64,000 nucleotides of DNA from Pseudaminobacter sp040049255 (GCF_040049255.1 NZ_JBDZDR010000005.1:62001-126000), one strand, 5' to 3'; counted from the first letter of the stretch, positions 26,499-35,856 are shown. Numbers and translations: made by a program. The notes: a model not told the origin generated them from the sequence alone.

Positions 26499-26878
26499 GG
26501 TTGGTCTCCGTTTAGGCTGGCGAGGAAAGTGGCTATGTCCTCGACCTCCTGTTCCGTCAAAATGCTGGTTTGCGCCCATCGTGGGCCGACCTGGTGAAGA
26601 CCTTCCTGAGAGAGGAAAGGCGGCATGATCGTGTCCGGATTGAAGGCGCGATTGTCGATGATGCGTGCGCGAATTTCATCAATGCTAAGGCGGCTCCCCA
26701 CATCGGACAGGTCGGGAGCAAGTGTTCCCATGAAGGGTATTTCGGGAAAAGGCCCCGAATGGCAAAGGACACACAGGCTTTCTTGTGGTTCGAGCATCAG
26801 CATACGTCCATGCTCCGCATTTCCGTCTGCCATTGCAGGCATAGCGCAAGCGAGCCAGCAAAAAAGTGCCCGAAACAT
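26495..26878 (-). CDS. soxX: SoxX, monoheme c-type cytochrome
   Basis: 127-residue periplasmic cytochrome with a Sec signal (cleavage near AMA-DGN), one heme site CVLCH (36-40) and the axial methionine M85 in DTIMPPFL. It partners SoxA. It starts 2 nt beyond the flavocytochrome gene stop and overlaps soxY by 4 nt. Confidence 0.9.
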   Translation of the reverse strand: MFRALFCWLACAMPAMADGNAEHGRMLMLEPQESLCVLCHSGPFPEIPFMGTLAPDLSDVGSRLSIDEIRARIIDNRAFNPDTIMPPFLSQEGLHQVGPRWAQTSILTEQEVEDIATFLASLNGDQP

Positions 26879-26879
26879 T

Positions 26880-28139
26880 TCAGCCGAAAACCTCTCTGGT
26901 TATTGTCGCGTACCAGTTCCGCGCATAAGCCGCCTCTGCTACGCGTGTTTCACGCGGCGCCCCGAGCGGGCTGGTCCCACCAGAATCAGCCACTTCAGCC
27001 AATGTTTCGCCTTCAGGTTGGTAGACACCAGCAACGGTAAACCCGTAATCAGGTGCTGCCAGACTATAGCACGTATTGATCAGTTTCGGGCTTTGGGGCG
27101 TTTCACCCCGCAAGATCCGATCAATCGCCGCGGCCGCCACCTTGCCCTGCGCATTGGCAGAGAACGCCGATTTCGGCATCGCTCCGGCGAGACAGGCATC
27201 CCCCAGAACATGGATACCGGGCACGAGAGTCGACTCAAACGTTTCTGGATTGACTGGGCACCAGCCTGTCGCATCGGCCACGCCGGCTGCCGCAGCAATC
27301 GCCCCGGCTTTCTGTGGCGGGATGATATTGGCGACATCGGCATTGATTGTTGTAAAATCGGTTTTAAGCGCCTTGTCTTGCGCGTTGACCGAAATCACCC
27401 GTCCGCCCATTGACATCGGCACCCACTCTATCATGTCAGGATAGAGTGCGGCCCAGGCTTCCTCAAAGAGAGGGCGCTTGGAAAACGCGTCCTTGGAATC
27501 AAGGATCATCACTTTCGAGCGCGGCTTATGCTGGGTCAGGTAATGGGCAATCAGGCTTGCCCGCTCATACGGCCCGGGCGGGCAGCGAAATGGATTGTCC
27601 GGGGCGACGATGGCAACCACACCCCCATCTTCCATCGCTTCAAGCTGTGCCCACAAGAGCTCGGTTTGCGCCCCGGCTTTCCAAGCATGAGGCATGATTT
27701 GCGACGCCGCAAGATCATATCCGGGTAGCGCGTCGTAACGCATATCGATGCCCGGTGAGAGAACGAGGCGGTCATACGAGATCACGTCTCCTGAATTGAG
27801 AGTAAGTTTGCCGTCTTCCGCCCTTGCCGCCTCACCTTGAACAACAGTAACACCAGCGGCACCAAGGCTGTCATAACCGAAACTGATATCGTTGATCGTG
27901 GCAAACCCGCCGATAACAGTGTTGCTGAACGGGCAGGTGACGAAAAGATTTTCGCGCTCAACAAGGGTAACAGCATGACCGGCCTGTGCGAGGAAGCGCG
28001 CAGTCGTCGCGCCGCCAAAACCGCCGCCGACCACAGCAATCCGGCCTGCTGCATGCGCGTGGCGAGCGCGCGCCACGAAGGGAGCGGCGAGAGCTGCAAC
28101 TCCGGCAATATTGATGAGATTTCGCCGCGTGATAACCAT
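26880..28139 (-). CDS. soxF: Flavocytochrome c sulfide dehydrogenase, FAD subunit (SoxF/FccB)
   Basis: 419 residues. The Tat leader (ITRRNLINIAGVAALAA) is followed by the FAD-binding motif IAVVGGGFGGATTARF and two redox-active cysteines, in NPFRCPPGPYER (~186) and TGWCPVNPET (~294), which form the disulfide that accepts sulfide. SoxF supports Sox-dependent thiosulfate oxidation and oxidises sulfide, passing electrons to the small cytochrome encoded just upstream. ATG 28139 overlaps that gene's stop; a GTG one codon earlier is also possible. Confidence 0.9.
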   Translation of the reverse strand: MVITRRNLINIAGVAALAAPFVARARHAHAAGRIAVVGGGFGGATTARFLAQAGHAVTLVERENLFVTCPFSNTVIGGFATINDISFGYDSLGAAGVTVVQGEAARAEDGKLTLNSGDVISYDRLVLSPGIDMRYDALPGYDLAASQIMPHAWKAGAQTELLWAQLEAMEDGGVVAIVAPDNPFRCPPGPYERASLIAHYLTQHKPRSKVMILDSKDAFSKRPLFEEAWAALYPDMIEWVPMSMGGRVISVNAQDKALKTDFTTINADVANIIPPQKAGAIAAAAGVADATGWCPVNPETFESTLVPGIHVLGDACLAGAMPKSAFSANAQGKVAAAAIDRILRGETPQSPKLINTCYSLAAPDYGFTVAGVYQPEGETLAEVADSGGTSPLGAPRETRVAEAAYARNWYATITREVFG

Positions 28140-28432
28140 CACTTTTCGCTCCCTTTAAGCCATTCAGCGATTGCCGTTAGTTCGGCCTCGCTAAAGCCAG
28201 GAACAATACGACCCATGATTGTTCCATCTCGGGCACCGGAGCTGAATTCCGTCATGGCCTGGACAATATCTGCAGCAGAGAGACCGGCGAGCGACAATGG
28301 GCTGCCGGCCTGCGAACCGTGACAACCGCTGCATGATGCGGCACCTGCAGGGGCTTCTTGCGCCAGCCCCGTGGCAACAGGTGCCCCAGTCAAAAACATG
28401 ATTAGGAAAAAAAACGTGACGCTACGATGCAT
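28139..28432 (-). CDS. Cytochrome c subunit of flavocytochrome (SoxE/FccA-like)
   Basis: 97-residue periplasmic c-type cytochrome: Sec signal to about residue 24 (AQE), heme site CSGCH (34-38) and a likely axial methionine in GTIMGRIVPGF. It is the monoheme short type, whereas Allochromatium FccA is diheme. It is the electron acceptor for the FAD subunit, with which its gene overlaps. Confidence 0.85.
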   Translation of the reverse strand: MHRSVTFFFLIMFLTGAPVATGLAQEAPAGAASCSGCHGSQAGSPLSLAGLSAADIVQAMTEFSSGARDGTIMGRIVPGFSEAELTAIAEWLKGSEK

Positions 28433-28480
28433 CGCAACCTCCTGCGCCTCGTCGTCAATATCTGTATCTCGGCGGGTCGA

Positions 28481-28507
28481 CAGCGGGCGGTTTGAAGCCG
28501 CCCGCTG
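28481..28507 (-). terminator. Hairpin between the molybdoenzyme and sox operon
   Basis: A perfect 10-bp stem CAGCGGGCGG / CCGCCCGCTG with a 7-nt loop lies between the molybdoenzyme stop (28519) and the cytochrome start (28432). There is no U-tract, so it may only reduce read-through or stabilise mRNA ends. Confidence 0.55.
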
Positions 28508-28518
28508 CCATCAATCTA

Positions 28519-30696
28519 TTAGGCACTCAGATCATGATTGGACAGCGGCAGTTGCCGGACCCGCTTGCCTGTGGCCGCAAAGATTGCATTAGTCACAGCT
28601 GGTGCGGCAACAAAGATCGTCGGCTCACCGACGCCACCCCAGAAACCGCCCGTCGGACGGAGCAAGCTTTCAACCTTTGGGAACTCATCCATCCGCATCG
28701 GCGGATAAGTATCGAAGTTCTGCTGCTGGACTCGGCCATCCTCAACCGTAATCTCGCCGTGAAGCGCAGCGCTCAAGCCAAAAGCAAACGAGCCCTCGAT
28801 CTGTGCTTCAACCTGCTGCGGGTTCACCACATGTCCACAATCAGTTGAGGCGACAATCCGGTGGATCTTGAGGCTCCCGCGTTCATCGACCGACACTTCG
28901 GCAGCTGCTGCAACATAGCTGCCATAACCATGGTGCTGACAGATCCCGCGGAAAACACCTTCCGGTGCCGGCTTGTCCCAGCCAATACCTTCGGCCACAG
29001 CATCAAGAACGCGGAGATGCAGCGGATGATCCTTCAGCAATCCGCGGCGGAACTGATAGGGATCCTTTCCGGCTGCGTGCGCCATCTCATCGATGAAGGA
29101 TTCCAGATAAAATGCGTTCTGGTTGTTGTTGACCCCGCGCCAGTAACCCGGGCGAAGTGGCGGCTGACGCAGCGCATGATCGATTAGAAGATTGGGTATC
29201 GTATAGCCGAATTCACCCTCCGTGCTCTTCTCGTTCAGACCCTGGAACACCATCGGGTCGCCTTTTTCGTCCATCGCATGTGGCATGAGCCCAGCACGGA
29301 TTGACTGGCCGGAAATGCGCATATGCATTCCGGTGACATTGCCGTCGGCATCGAGTGCACCAACGAACCGCGCCTTGGTAATAGGGTGGAACGTGCCGTG
29401 GATCATATCCTCTTCACGCGTCCAGATCAGCTTGACCGGCGTGCCAGGCATCTCTTTTGCGAGAAGGACAGCCTGGCGGGCATATTCATGCGAACTGGCA
29501 CGGCGCCCGAAACCACCACCGAGGTGAAGCCGGTGAACTTCGCATTTAAGGATGTCGAGGTCGGCAGCCTCGGCGGTAATGGCAAGCACGCCCTCTGGGT
29601 CCTGTGTTGCAACCCAAATCTCCGCGCTGTCTGCTGAGACAAGCGCTGTGGCGTTCATCGGCTCCATAGTGGCGTGATGCTGCCAGGGGAAGTAGTAGTC
29701 AGCCTCGACAACTTTCGCCGCCTCTGCGACTGCCTTCTTCACATCACCGCGTTGAGTGCCGATAAAAGCCTGGTCTGCACCCAGCCCCTCATCAAGACTG
29801 GCGTGAATGTCCGCCATGCCTAACGTTGCGTTCTCGCCCTCATCCCACTCTATGGGAAGTGCTTCGAGCGCGGTCTTGGCCCGCCAGAACGTGTCAGCAA
29901 CGACAGCAACCGCGTAATCATCGAGCTGCACCACCTTTTTCACGCCGGGCATGCCCATGACAGCGTCGGCGTCAAAGCTTGCAACCGTTGCTCCGATAAC
30001 CGGTGCCTGACGGATTGCAGCGCTGACCATGCCGGGCAGTTTTACATCGACGGCATAGATCTGGCTGCCATCAAGCTTGGCTTCCGTATCGAGCCGCTTG
30101 AGTGACTTGCCGGCAAGCGTCCAGTCCGCAGGGTCTTTGAGCTTGATCTCGGTCGGAACCTCTAGCTGAGCTGCCTCAAGCGCAAGGTCGCCATAGGTCA
30201 GCGTCGCGCCATCAGGGCCGGTCACAACGTTCTTGGCAGCCTTGACCGCGGACACGTCCACGCCCCAGCGGTTGGCGGCGGCCTGCATCAGCATCATGCG
30301 TGCCGCAGCCCCACCCTCGCGGACATATTGTTGCGAATTTCGGATGCCCTGGCTGCCATAGGTGCCAAAGTTACCCCACACGCGCTCGCGTCGGATGCTT
30401 TGACCCGGCGACGGGTATTCCCAGGTAACCTTGTCCCAATCGGCTTCCAGTTCCTCGGCGATCAGCTGGGCAAGGCCGGTCAGGGTACCCTGTCCCATTT
30501 CGCAGCGAGAGATGCGGACCAGGACCGTGTCGTCAGGATTCACCACGACCCAGGCGTTGAGTTCCTTAACATCGCTGGTGGCACCGGCCGCCTCTTCGGC
30601 GTTTGCGGGGACGCGGAAGCCGAGCGCCAGCGCGCCCGTCGCAGCCAGCGAGCTTGTCAGAAATACACGGCGAGAAAGAGTAAAGTGCTTGGTCAT
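28519..30696 (-). CDS. Molybdopterin-binding large subunit, IorB-type hydroxylase/aldehyde dehydrogenase
   Basis: 725-residue periplasmic molybdenum hydroxylase of the xanthine oxidase family (isoquinoline 1-oxidoreductase/aldehyde dehydrogenase type). The Tat leader SRRVFLTSSLAATGALALGF precedes conserved blocks ISRCEMGQGTLTGLAQLIAE and HLGGGFGRRASSHEY. The C-terminal GFWGGVGEPTIFVAAPAVTN contains the catalytic glutamate. GGAGG lies 5 nt before ATG 30696. It acts with the [2Fe-2S] subunit just upstream (11-nt gap). No FAD subunit gene accompanies it, as usual for IorAB-type enzymes that pass electrons to cytochromes. Confidence 0.9.
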   Translation of the reverse strand: MTKHFTLSRRVFLTSSLAATGALALGFRVPANAEEAAGATSDVKELNAWVVVNPDDTVLVRISRCEMGQGTLTGLAQLIAEELEADWDKVTWEYPSPGQSIRRERVWGNFGTYGSQGIRNSQQYVREGGAAARMMLMQAAANRWGVDVSAVKAAKNVVTGPDGATLTYGDLALEAAQLEVPTEIKLKDPADWTLAGKSLKRLDTEAKLDGSQIYAVDVKLPGMVSAAIRQAPVIGATVASFDADAVMGMPGVKKVVQLDDYAVAVVADTFWRAKTALEALPIEWDEGENATLGMADIHASLDEGLGADQAFIGTQRGDVKKAVAEAAKVVEADYYFPWQHHATMEPMNATALVSADSAEIWVATQDPEGVLAITAEAADLDILKCEVHRLHLGGGFGRRASSHEYARQAVLLAKEMPGTPVKLIWTREEDMIHGTFHPITKARFVGALDADGNVTGMHMRISGQSIRAGLMPHAMDEKGDPMVFQGLNEKSTEGEFGYTIPNLLIDHALRQPPLRPGYWRGVNNNQNAFYLESFIDEMAHAAGKDPYQFRRGLLKDHPLHLRVLDAVAEGIGWDKPAPEGVFRGICQHHGYGSYVAAAAEVSVDERGSLKIHRIVASTDCGHVVNPQQVEAQIEGSFAFGLSAALHGEITVEDGRVQQQNFDTYPPMRMDEFPKVESLLRPTGGFWGGVGEPTIFVAAPAVTNAIFAATGKRVRQLPLSNHDLSA

Positions 30697-30706
30697 TGTC
30701 GCCTCC

Positions 30707-31174
30707 TTAAAGCAATTCAGCCGCGCGTTTGATACCCGCACGGATGCGGTTATAAGTGCCGCAGCGACAGATGTTTGACATCTCGGCGTCAATTTCCTCA
30801 TCGGTCGGATTAGGATTGCTATCCAGCAATGCAACCGCAGCCATGATCTGGCCCGACTGGCAATAGCCACATTGCGGCACATCCAGCTCAAGCCAGGCCT
30901 TCTGGATAGCGTGCGAGCGATCGGGTGAGATTGCCTCGATCGTAACGATCTTTTCGGCTTCCGTCACGTCTGCGAGCGTAACCGAACAGGACCGCGTGGC
31001 TACGCCGTCGATATGCACTGTGCACGCGCCGCAGGCAGCGATACCGCAACCGAATTTCGTGCCGGTCAAGCCGGCCTGCTCACGAATGACCCATAGCAGC
31101 GGAGTCTCGGCTTCAGCGTCGATCTCGTGAATGGTGCCGTTTATATTCAGCCTTGCCAATGTTCTGTCCTCCAT
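30707..31174 (-). CDS. [2Fe-2S] small subunit of the molybdenum hydroxylase (IorA type)
   Basis: 155 residues with two iron-sulfur centres: plant-type cluster GCGIAACGACTVHIDG plus the downstream SC, and the four-helix cluster with CGYCQSGQIM and ICRCGTY. It relays electrons from the molybdenum site. It is the first gene of the minus-strand series that ends in the sox genes. 31175-31373 upstream holds an AT-rich stretch but no recognisable gene. Confidence 0.92.
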   Translation of the reverse strand: MEDRTLARLNINGTIHEIDAEAETPLLWVIREQAGLTGTKFGCGIAACGACTVHIDGVATRSCSVTLADVTEAEKIVTIEAISPDRSHAIQKAWLELDVPQCGYCQSGQIMAAVALLDSNPNPTDEEIDAEMSNICRCGTYNRIRAGIKRAAELL

Positions 31175-31373
31175 TAAGGGTAGTTGTTCGTGAGTTAATA
31201 ACTGACTCTAGGACGAAGTGTTAAAATCGACTTTTGCAAAATCAGATTTTTCATCCCTGGGTCTACTCCACTACCATCAGCTTCGCCGCGATTTGCAGAC
31301 GAGACACGAAAAAAGCTCGGCTACATGTGAGTTCTTGCCGAGGCACGACTTTGTGCCGGGGCAGGGTAGCCGG

Positions 31374-32123
31374 TTCATCGCCGAGCGGCCAGCAGCTTCT
31401 GCCGGAAGACTTCCGCCGGCGTTTGAAGCCGAGGCATTTGCGCGGCGTCGAGTTGAGATGCGCGCATAGCCGCTTGAGATCGTGCTCGTCGACCGACAAG
31501 GGGTCTGTGTCCCTCGAGAGCCACCTGCGGGCGCGGCGGTTGTTGGGGGGCCCGCGCCTCGATCAGCCTGTCCATGATCGGCTTTGACTGCCGATCATTG
31601 TTGCGCAAAAAGACCGTGAAGCGGCTGACGCGCTCAACCAGCGAGGTGACGTTGGCCTTGCCGAACTTCTTGCGGAACTGGATCAGGTCGCATTCCCAAT
31701 GCCCAAGCTGCTGGCGCGCGCGAACAACGTCCGGCCGGTGCAAAATACTCAGTTCTGGGCTGAATCTGCGGGCATAGCGGCGCCTAGCATGGCGAGGCCG
31801 GCGACGGGCCGCCCGGCGATCTGTTCGGGCGACCAACCATGCTTGATCCGCTCGATGATCGCCGCGCGCAGTTTCGGATGCCGAACCAATTTGCGAAGGC
31901 GACCGCGCCGGTGCTTGGCCATCCCATTCGCTGCGACGCAGAAGTAACCAGCCAAGTCCGGCATCTGCGCGTCTTCGAACTTGTTCCTGCGCAGCTCGCG
32001 GAAGATCGATGAGCGATGCCGGCCAAGCTTCTCGGCGATCACCTCGACACTAACGCCGGCCTGACGCCAGCGGGCGATCTTGCGCCGCTCATCCAGACTG
32101 ATTTGCGTGTAGGTGCGTTTCAT
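31374..32123 (-). pseudogene. IS30-family transposase, deleted and frameshifted
   Basis: The N-terminal frame (from 32123) reads MKRTYTQISLDERRKIARWR and IAEKLGRHRSSIFRELRRNK, the IS30 helix-turn-helix. Another frame covers the catalytic core (LGHWECDLIQFRKKFGKANV, TSLVERVSRFTVFLRNN). A third gives HLNSTPRKCLGFKTPAEVF-like C-terminal sequence in two overlapping frames. The total is ~250 codons where ~320-380 are expected, with a deletion near 31760-31840 and a frameshift near 31430. Confidence 0.8.
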
Positions 32124-32532
32124 CTGCGGTTCCTTGCCTGCGATAAGTCATTGATATCGCTGCGAAGTCGCCCTTCAAGGTAGAATCCACCCGGCAATAC
32201 GCAATGGGGCGGCCATGTTGAAATGTCCGCCGGTGAGAAAAAATGAAATGTCATTTTCATCCGCCACACGGCACGACGACCAGCCCCGATCTGACCGGCT
32301 GGTCCGGGTTTGCAAGGCAGATCGGGGCGGGTGATCTCATTCCGCCGCATCGAGACGAGACAAAGCTTGTCCTCGTCGCGCGAGCACAACAGGATCGTTC
32401 ACGAAATCCTTCCAACGCCCTGGCCCACGAGCACGCGGCACATACCCATTCTTCTCGCTGTTGGTCCTGACCTTCGGTGGCGGCAACTGCTGCTGTTGCT
32501 CCTTAATATACGCCAGAACATCAGAAAGTCGC
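32124..32532. other. Probable insertion-sequence end and junction DNA
   Basis: No intact gene. Two short repeats TGAAATGTC (around 32218 and 32243), with nearby inverted ATGACATTTC-like sequence, recall the multiple terminal repeats of IS21-family elements, but no istA or istB coding sequence follows. The interval ends where DUF1403 similarity begins. Confidence 0.3.
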
Positions 32533-32909
32533 TCCCGTGCCGCTGTTGGTGGCCGAACGCCATGGCGCTGCCTTCAGGACGTCACAGGGCCGGGGGCGTG
32601 TCCGCCCCGGCGAGCCCGGCTTTGGCGGCGCCGTCTGCCTGGCCCTGGTCGAGGGCGCAGGGGCGGCGCTGTGGTCCGCGGGCGACATCGCCCGGCGCGC
32701 GGAAAAACTTGTCGCGGTGGCGCCAAAGGTGCGCACCAAGGGCGCTGCCGCCGTCATCCAGAAACTGCTCGACGAGGACGCCGTGCCGGCCGCCGCGCCG
32801 GGCACGAACCTGTCGCGCTGGGCCGCGACCCCTGTTCGAGCGGCTGGAAGGGTTTGGCGCGGTGCGGGAGCTTGCGGGCCGCGCGTCGTTCCGGATTTAC
32901 GGGTTGTGA
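32533..32909 (+). pseudogene. DUF1403 protein, 5' truncated and frameshifted (relic 2)
   Basis: Starts in mid-protein with VPLLVAERHGAAFR and continues GFGGAVCLALVEGAG, ARRAEKLVAVAPKVRTKGAA and AAPGTNLSRWAAT. It then shifts frame near 32826 to FERLEGFGAVRELAGRASF and IYGL at TGA 32909. The N-terminal ~150 residues are missing. DUF1403 proteins are of unknown function and in rhizobial accessory DNA usually precede an scpB-like gene, as here, with an ATGA overlap. Confidence 0.7.
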
Positions 32910-33569
32910 TGATGGCCGGACCCAACTCAGCCCAGGCGGCACGCAGCGACAAGGCAAAGTCCGAAGACGACGTATTGTTCGACCGCGAGCTGGAGGACCT
33001 ACCGCCGGAACCGCGCTGGCGCGAATGGATGCTGCGCGCCGAGGCCGTCATCTTCGCCGCCGCCGAGCCGGTCACGCGCGAGACATTGGCGCGCGTGGTC
33101 GGCCGAAACTGCAGCATCGACCTCCTGATCGACGATCTCCGGGAAGAGCTGCGCGACCGGCCCTATGAGCTGGTTGCGGTCGCCGGCGGCTGGCAGCACC
33201 GAACCCGCCCCCGCTTCGCCGGCACCATCCGCGCCCACCCGCCACCGCCGCGCTCTCGGAGTTCGAGGCGATGGTGCTGATGGCCATTGCTCATTTCCAG
33301 CCGGTCACCCGCGGCGAGCTGTCGACGATCTTCGGCAGGGAGGTCAGCCGCGACACGGTCGGCGCGCTGCGCAGCGCCGGCTTCATCGCCTCGGGGCCAA
33401 GAAGCCCGACGCCCGGCGCGCCCTACAGCTACGTGACGACGAAGCAGTTCCTCGCCGCCTTCGGCCTCGAGACGCTGGGGATTTGCCTGACATGGAGGCG
33501 CTGGAGGGTGCCGGGCTGCTCAGGCAGCGCGCCATACAAGTGGATCACCTCGCCGAGGACGAGGATTAG
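32909..33569 (+). pseudogene. ScpB-like segregation protein, two frameshifts
   Basis: Opens at ATG 32909 with a charged leader (DDVLFDRELEDLPPEPRWRE), then the ScpB winged-helix domain (LRAEAVIFAAAEPVTRETLA, IDDLREELRDRPYELVAVAG). The frame shifts near 33230; the second domain is in another frame (ALSEFEAMVLMAIAHFQPV, GELSTIFGREVSRDTVGALR, QFLAAFGLETLG). It shifts again near 33480 before LPDMEALEGAGLL. ScpB normally acts with SMC and ScpA in chromosome organisation; this copy is an accessory paralogue and is broken. Confidence 0.75.
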
Positions 33570-33924
33570 GGTTGTTCGCCGTAAAGCAAAGAGCCATGCT
33601 CGCGTGGCTTAGGACGGTGGTGGGACGGTTGATGACTTCTTTTTGCCGAGCAGGACCACGGTTCGGCCCGATGAGCACGCGGCAGTGATGGCGGCCTGTC
33701 GATGAGTGGGCCGGCAATTTGGTCGCAAGAAGAATGGCACACAAGCGGGCATCGCGACAGCATCCGGCGCAAGACAGAATCCCAGAGTAGTATCTCGCGT
33801 TGGATAGGACCCGGAAAGCCGGACGAAACTCCCATCAGGATCGGCTCCCGGCAAGTCAGCCTCTCATCCGCCCGAGCGGATCTCCCGGCCTGAATGCGCC
33901 ACAAGGACAATGGGTTCGGTGGTT
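33570..33924. other. No recognisable gene
   Basis: Short frames on both strands look unlike any family I know and show no ribosome sites. Probably junction or decayed DNA between the scpB relic and the small hypothetical gene. Confidence 0.4.
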
Positions 33925-34239
33925 TCAGGAGGAGAATTCCGGCATCATATGCGCACGGCCAGCGTGGGCACCGGCCAAGAAGGGCAAGATTTTGGCGCTA
34001 TGCTGCGGCCTTGACCGCCACGCCCGCCATACCCGCACGTACCGATCAAACGCGACGGTCATCTCGCCTTCGTCGATCATGCCCTCTTGAAACTTGCGGG
34101 TCAAATACTTGGCTGCACCGCGCTCCAGCGCGGGGCTGTCTGTCGGCGTGAGAAGTTCGGGATGGGCGAGAACACGCTCGATCATCGCCATGTCACTGGA
34201 TGTGAGATACTGCTGGTGACTGTCGGAACACATACGCAA
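33925..34239 (-). CDS. Small hypothetical protein
   Basis: 104 residues, mostly helical and charged, with a coherent start (MRMCSDSHQQYLTSSDMAMI) and the stretch GAAKYLTRKFQEGMIDEG. It reads like a real soluble protein of the kind found in rhizobial accessory DNA, but I cannot name a family. The last ~25 residues (after VWRAW) look less natural, so a C-terminal frameshift is possible. It stands alone among IS relics. Confidence 0.5.
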   Translation of the reverse strand: MRMCSDSHQQYLTSSDMAMIERVLAHPELLTPTDSPALERGAAKYLTRKFQEGMIDEGEMTVAFDRYVRVWRAWRSRPQHSAKILPFLAGAHAGRAHMMPEFSS

Positions 34240-34757
34240 CTCTTCCGGTCTTTTGGCTGAATTCCCCCAAACATCGACAGCGCCTCATCGCGACCGCCGA
34301 GACTTGAAGTATGTATTGATGAATCTGCAACGTCTATCCCAATCTATGAGTCTGTACCGAGTGAGGGCTGGTCATTTCGGCGGTTGATGATGTTCCGATT
34401 CAAGCCTGCAACATCGACGAACCTGCCCCCAAGCGCAACAAGAACGCGGACCCGTGCGGTCTAGTTAGGCACTCGGGAAACTCAGAAAGCCGGAAGGCTA
34501 CCACTGCCGTCCGCCATGAATTCGAGGTCGCCGTCAAAAGTTCGATTCTCGGCGTTTACGGAGGAGCGCGATGGCAACACCGTGCTCAATGGCGGCAGTC
34601 TCGATGATGTCCTGCAGTTCCCGGTCGGAGACCTCATTATGGCTCTAGGTGGTTATGGCTGTCTTGGCCTTATCGGCAGCAGCCGTGATCTCTCTGTAGT
34701 GTGGGACCCAATCTGGCGGAGGACCGCCAATGATCTTCATTTGAAATCCTTGCAGTC
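34240..34757. other. Gap with a possible decayed small gene
   Basis: On the minus strand, ~34745-34530, one frame reads MKIIGGPPPDWVPHYREITA, stops at TAG, and then continues EVSDRELQDIIETAAIEHGV before another stop. This looks like a small protein interrupted by nonsense codons, but no family is recognised. Nothing else is evident. Confidence 0.3.
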
Positions 34758-35662
34758 GATGTGATCGCGGTATAACATTTGTGCAACTCAGGCATGATCC
34801 CACCGCTCCACTCGATCATTTCCAGGCTCCACCTGAAACAGCTGCGGCTCTTAGTCGCGCTGGGCGAGCACGGCTCGCTCCTGAAGGCCTCGCAGCAGGT
34901 CGCGTTGACGCAACCGGGCGCGAGCAAGGCATTGCAGGAAATCGAGACGACCTTCGGCACGCCGCTGTTCGTTCGCACCAACCGGGGCCTGGAGCCCAAT
35001 GCCGTCGGCCATTGCGTGATCCGCTATGCGCGCCTGATCCAGACGGATCTCGCGCACCTGCGCGACGAGATCGTTGGAATCATGCGTGGCCAGGGCGGGC
35101 GGGTGGCGGCCGGCGTCATCATGGGCGCGGTGCCGCTGCTCACCGATGCCATCTCCGCGCTCGTTGCGCGGCAGGCCGACTTGTCCGTCGAGATCGTCGA
35201 GGACACCAGCGCCGCCCTGCTGGCCCAGCTCGACGCCGGCCGGCTCGACCTGGCGATCTGCCGCACGACCATCAGCCAGGCGCCGCAGTTCTACGACAGC
35301 GTGAAGCTCCAGGATGAAACGCTCGCGGTGATCGCGAACGTCGGCCATCCGCTGCGGCACGCGAAGAAGCTCACCCTGCAGGAGCTGGCGCCATACCGAT
35401 GGGTGGTATACCGCGCGAACATGCCGATGCGGCTCTTGCTCGAACGCGAATACCGCGATTGCGGGATCGAGTTCCCGGAGCACCTGCTCGAGACGACCTC
35501 CGCTTTTGCGACGCTGGCGCTGCTGCAGGCCAACCCGTCCTTCGTGGCCCTGGTGTCAATCGAAGTCGCGCAGTTCTTCGCGCACCGGCAGATGACGCGC
35601 ATCCTGCCGCTGGCCCTGGCGTCGCGAAGCGAGGCCTATGAGCTCGTCACCCGCAAGGGGGC
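34758..35662 (+). repeat. 0.9-kb direct repeat, copy 1 (intact lysR)
   Basis: Matches 40671-41574 with about ten differences over ~905 bp, including one single-base deletion in the other copy. The repeat starts at GATGTGATC shortly before the lysR promoter and ends at CGCAAGGGGGC near the lysR 3' end. The 5.0 kb between copies contains two broken dehydrogenase genes and one FAD dehydrogenase. Confidence 0.95.
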
Positions 35663-35720
35663 GCGGGTCGCGCCCGCCGCCAAACTGCTGATCGACGAAT
35701 TGGTCCATCGCCAGTCCTGA
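34794..35720 (+). CDS. LysR-family transcriptional regulator
   Basis: 308 residues. The N-terminal helix-turn-helix (LKQLRLLVALGEHGSLLKAS, VALTQPGASKALQEIETTFG) is followed by the effector domain from ~95 (GRVAAGVIMGAVPLLTDAIS). It resembles the GbpR/pcaQ-like group of sugar or aromatic-acid regulators. ATG 34794 was chosen because the family starts there. It points toward the ADH/ALDH genes downstream, which it probably once controlled. A near-identical, frameshifted copy lies at 40.7 kb. Confidence 0.88.
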   Translation: MIPPLHSIISRLHLKQLRLLVALGEHGSLLKASQQVALTQPGASKALQEIETTFGTPLFVRTNRGLEPNAVGHCVIRYARLIQTDLAHLRDEIVGIMRGQGGRVAAGVIMGAVPLLTDAISALVARQADLSVEIVEDTSAALLAQLDAGRLDLAICRTTISQAPQFYDSVKLQDETLAVIANVGHPLRHAKKLTLQELAPYRWVVYRANMPMRLLLEREYRDCGIEFPEHLLETTSAFATLALLQANPSFVALVSIEVAQFFAHRQMTRILPLALASRSEAYELVTRKGARVAPAAKLLIDELVHRQS

Positions 35721-35856
35721 GCATCAGGTCGGCGCGACCGCCGCTCAGCGCTGTATCCGCCAGGGCGTCGCCGTGGCCCTGAAATAAAAAGCATCGGAAG
35801 CGGCCCTGTGGCGGTGATCTCGGCCGGCTCGTGTGCTGTAACGAGCGCTCATTGCC

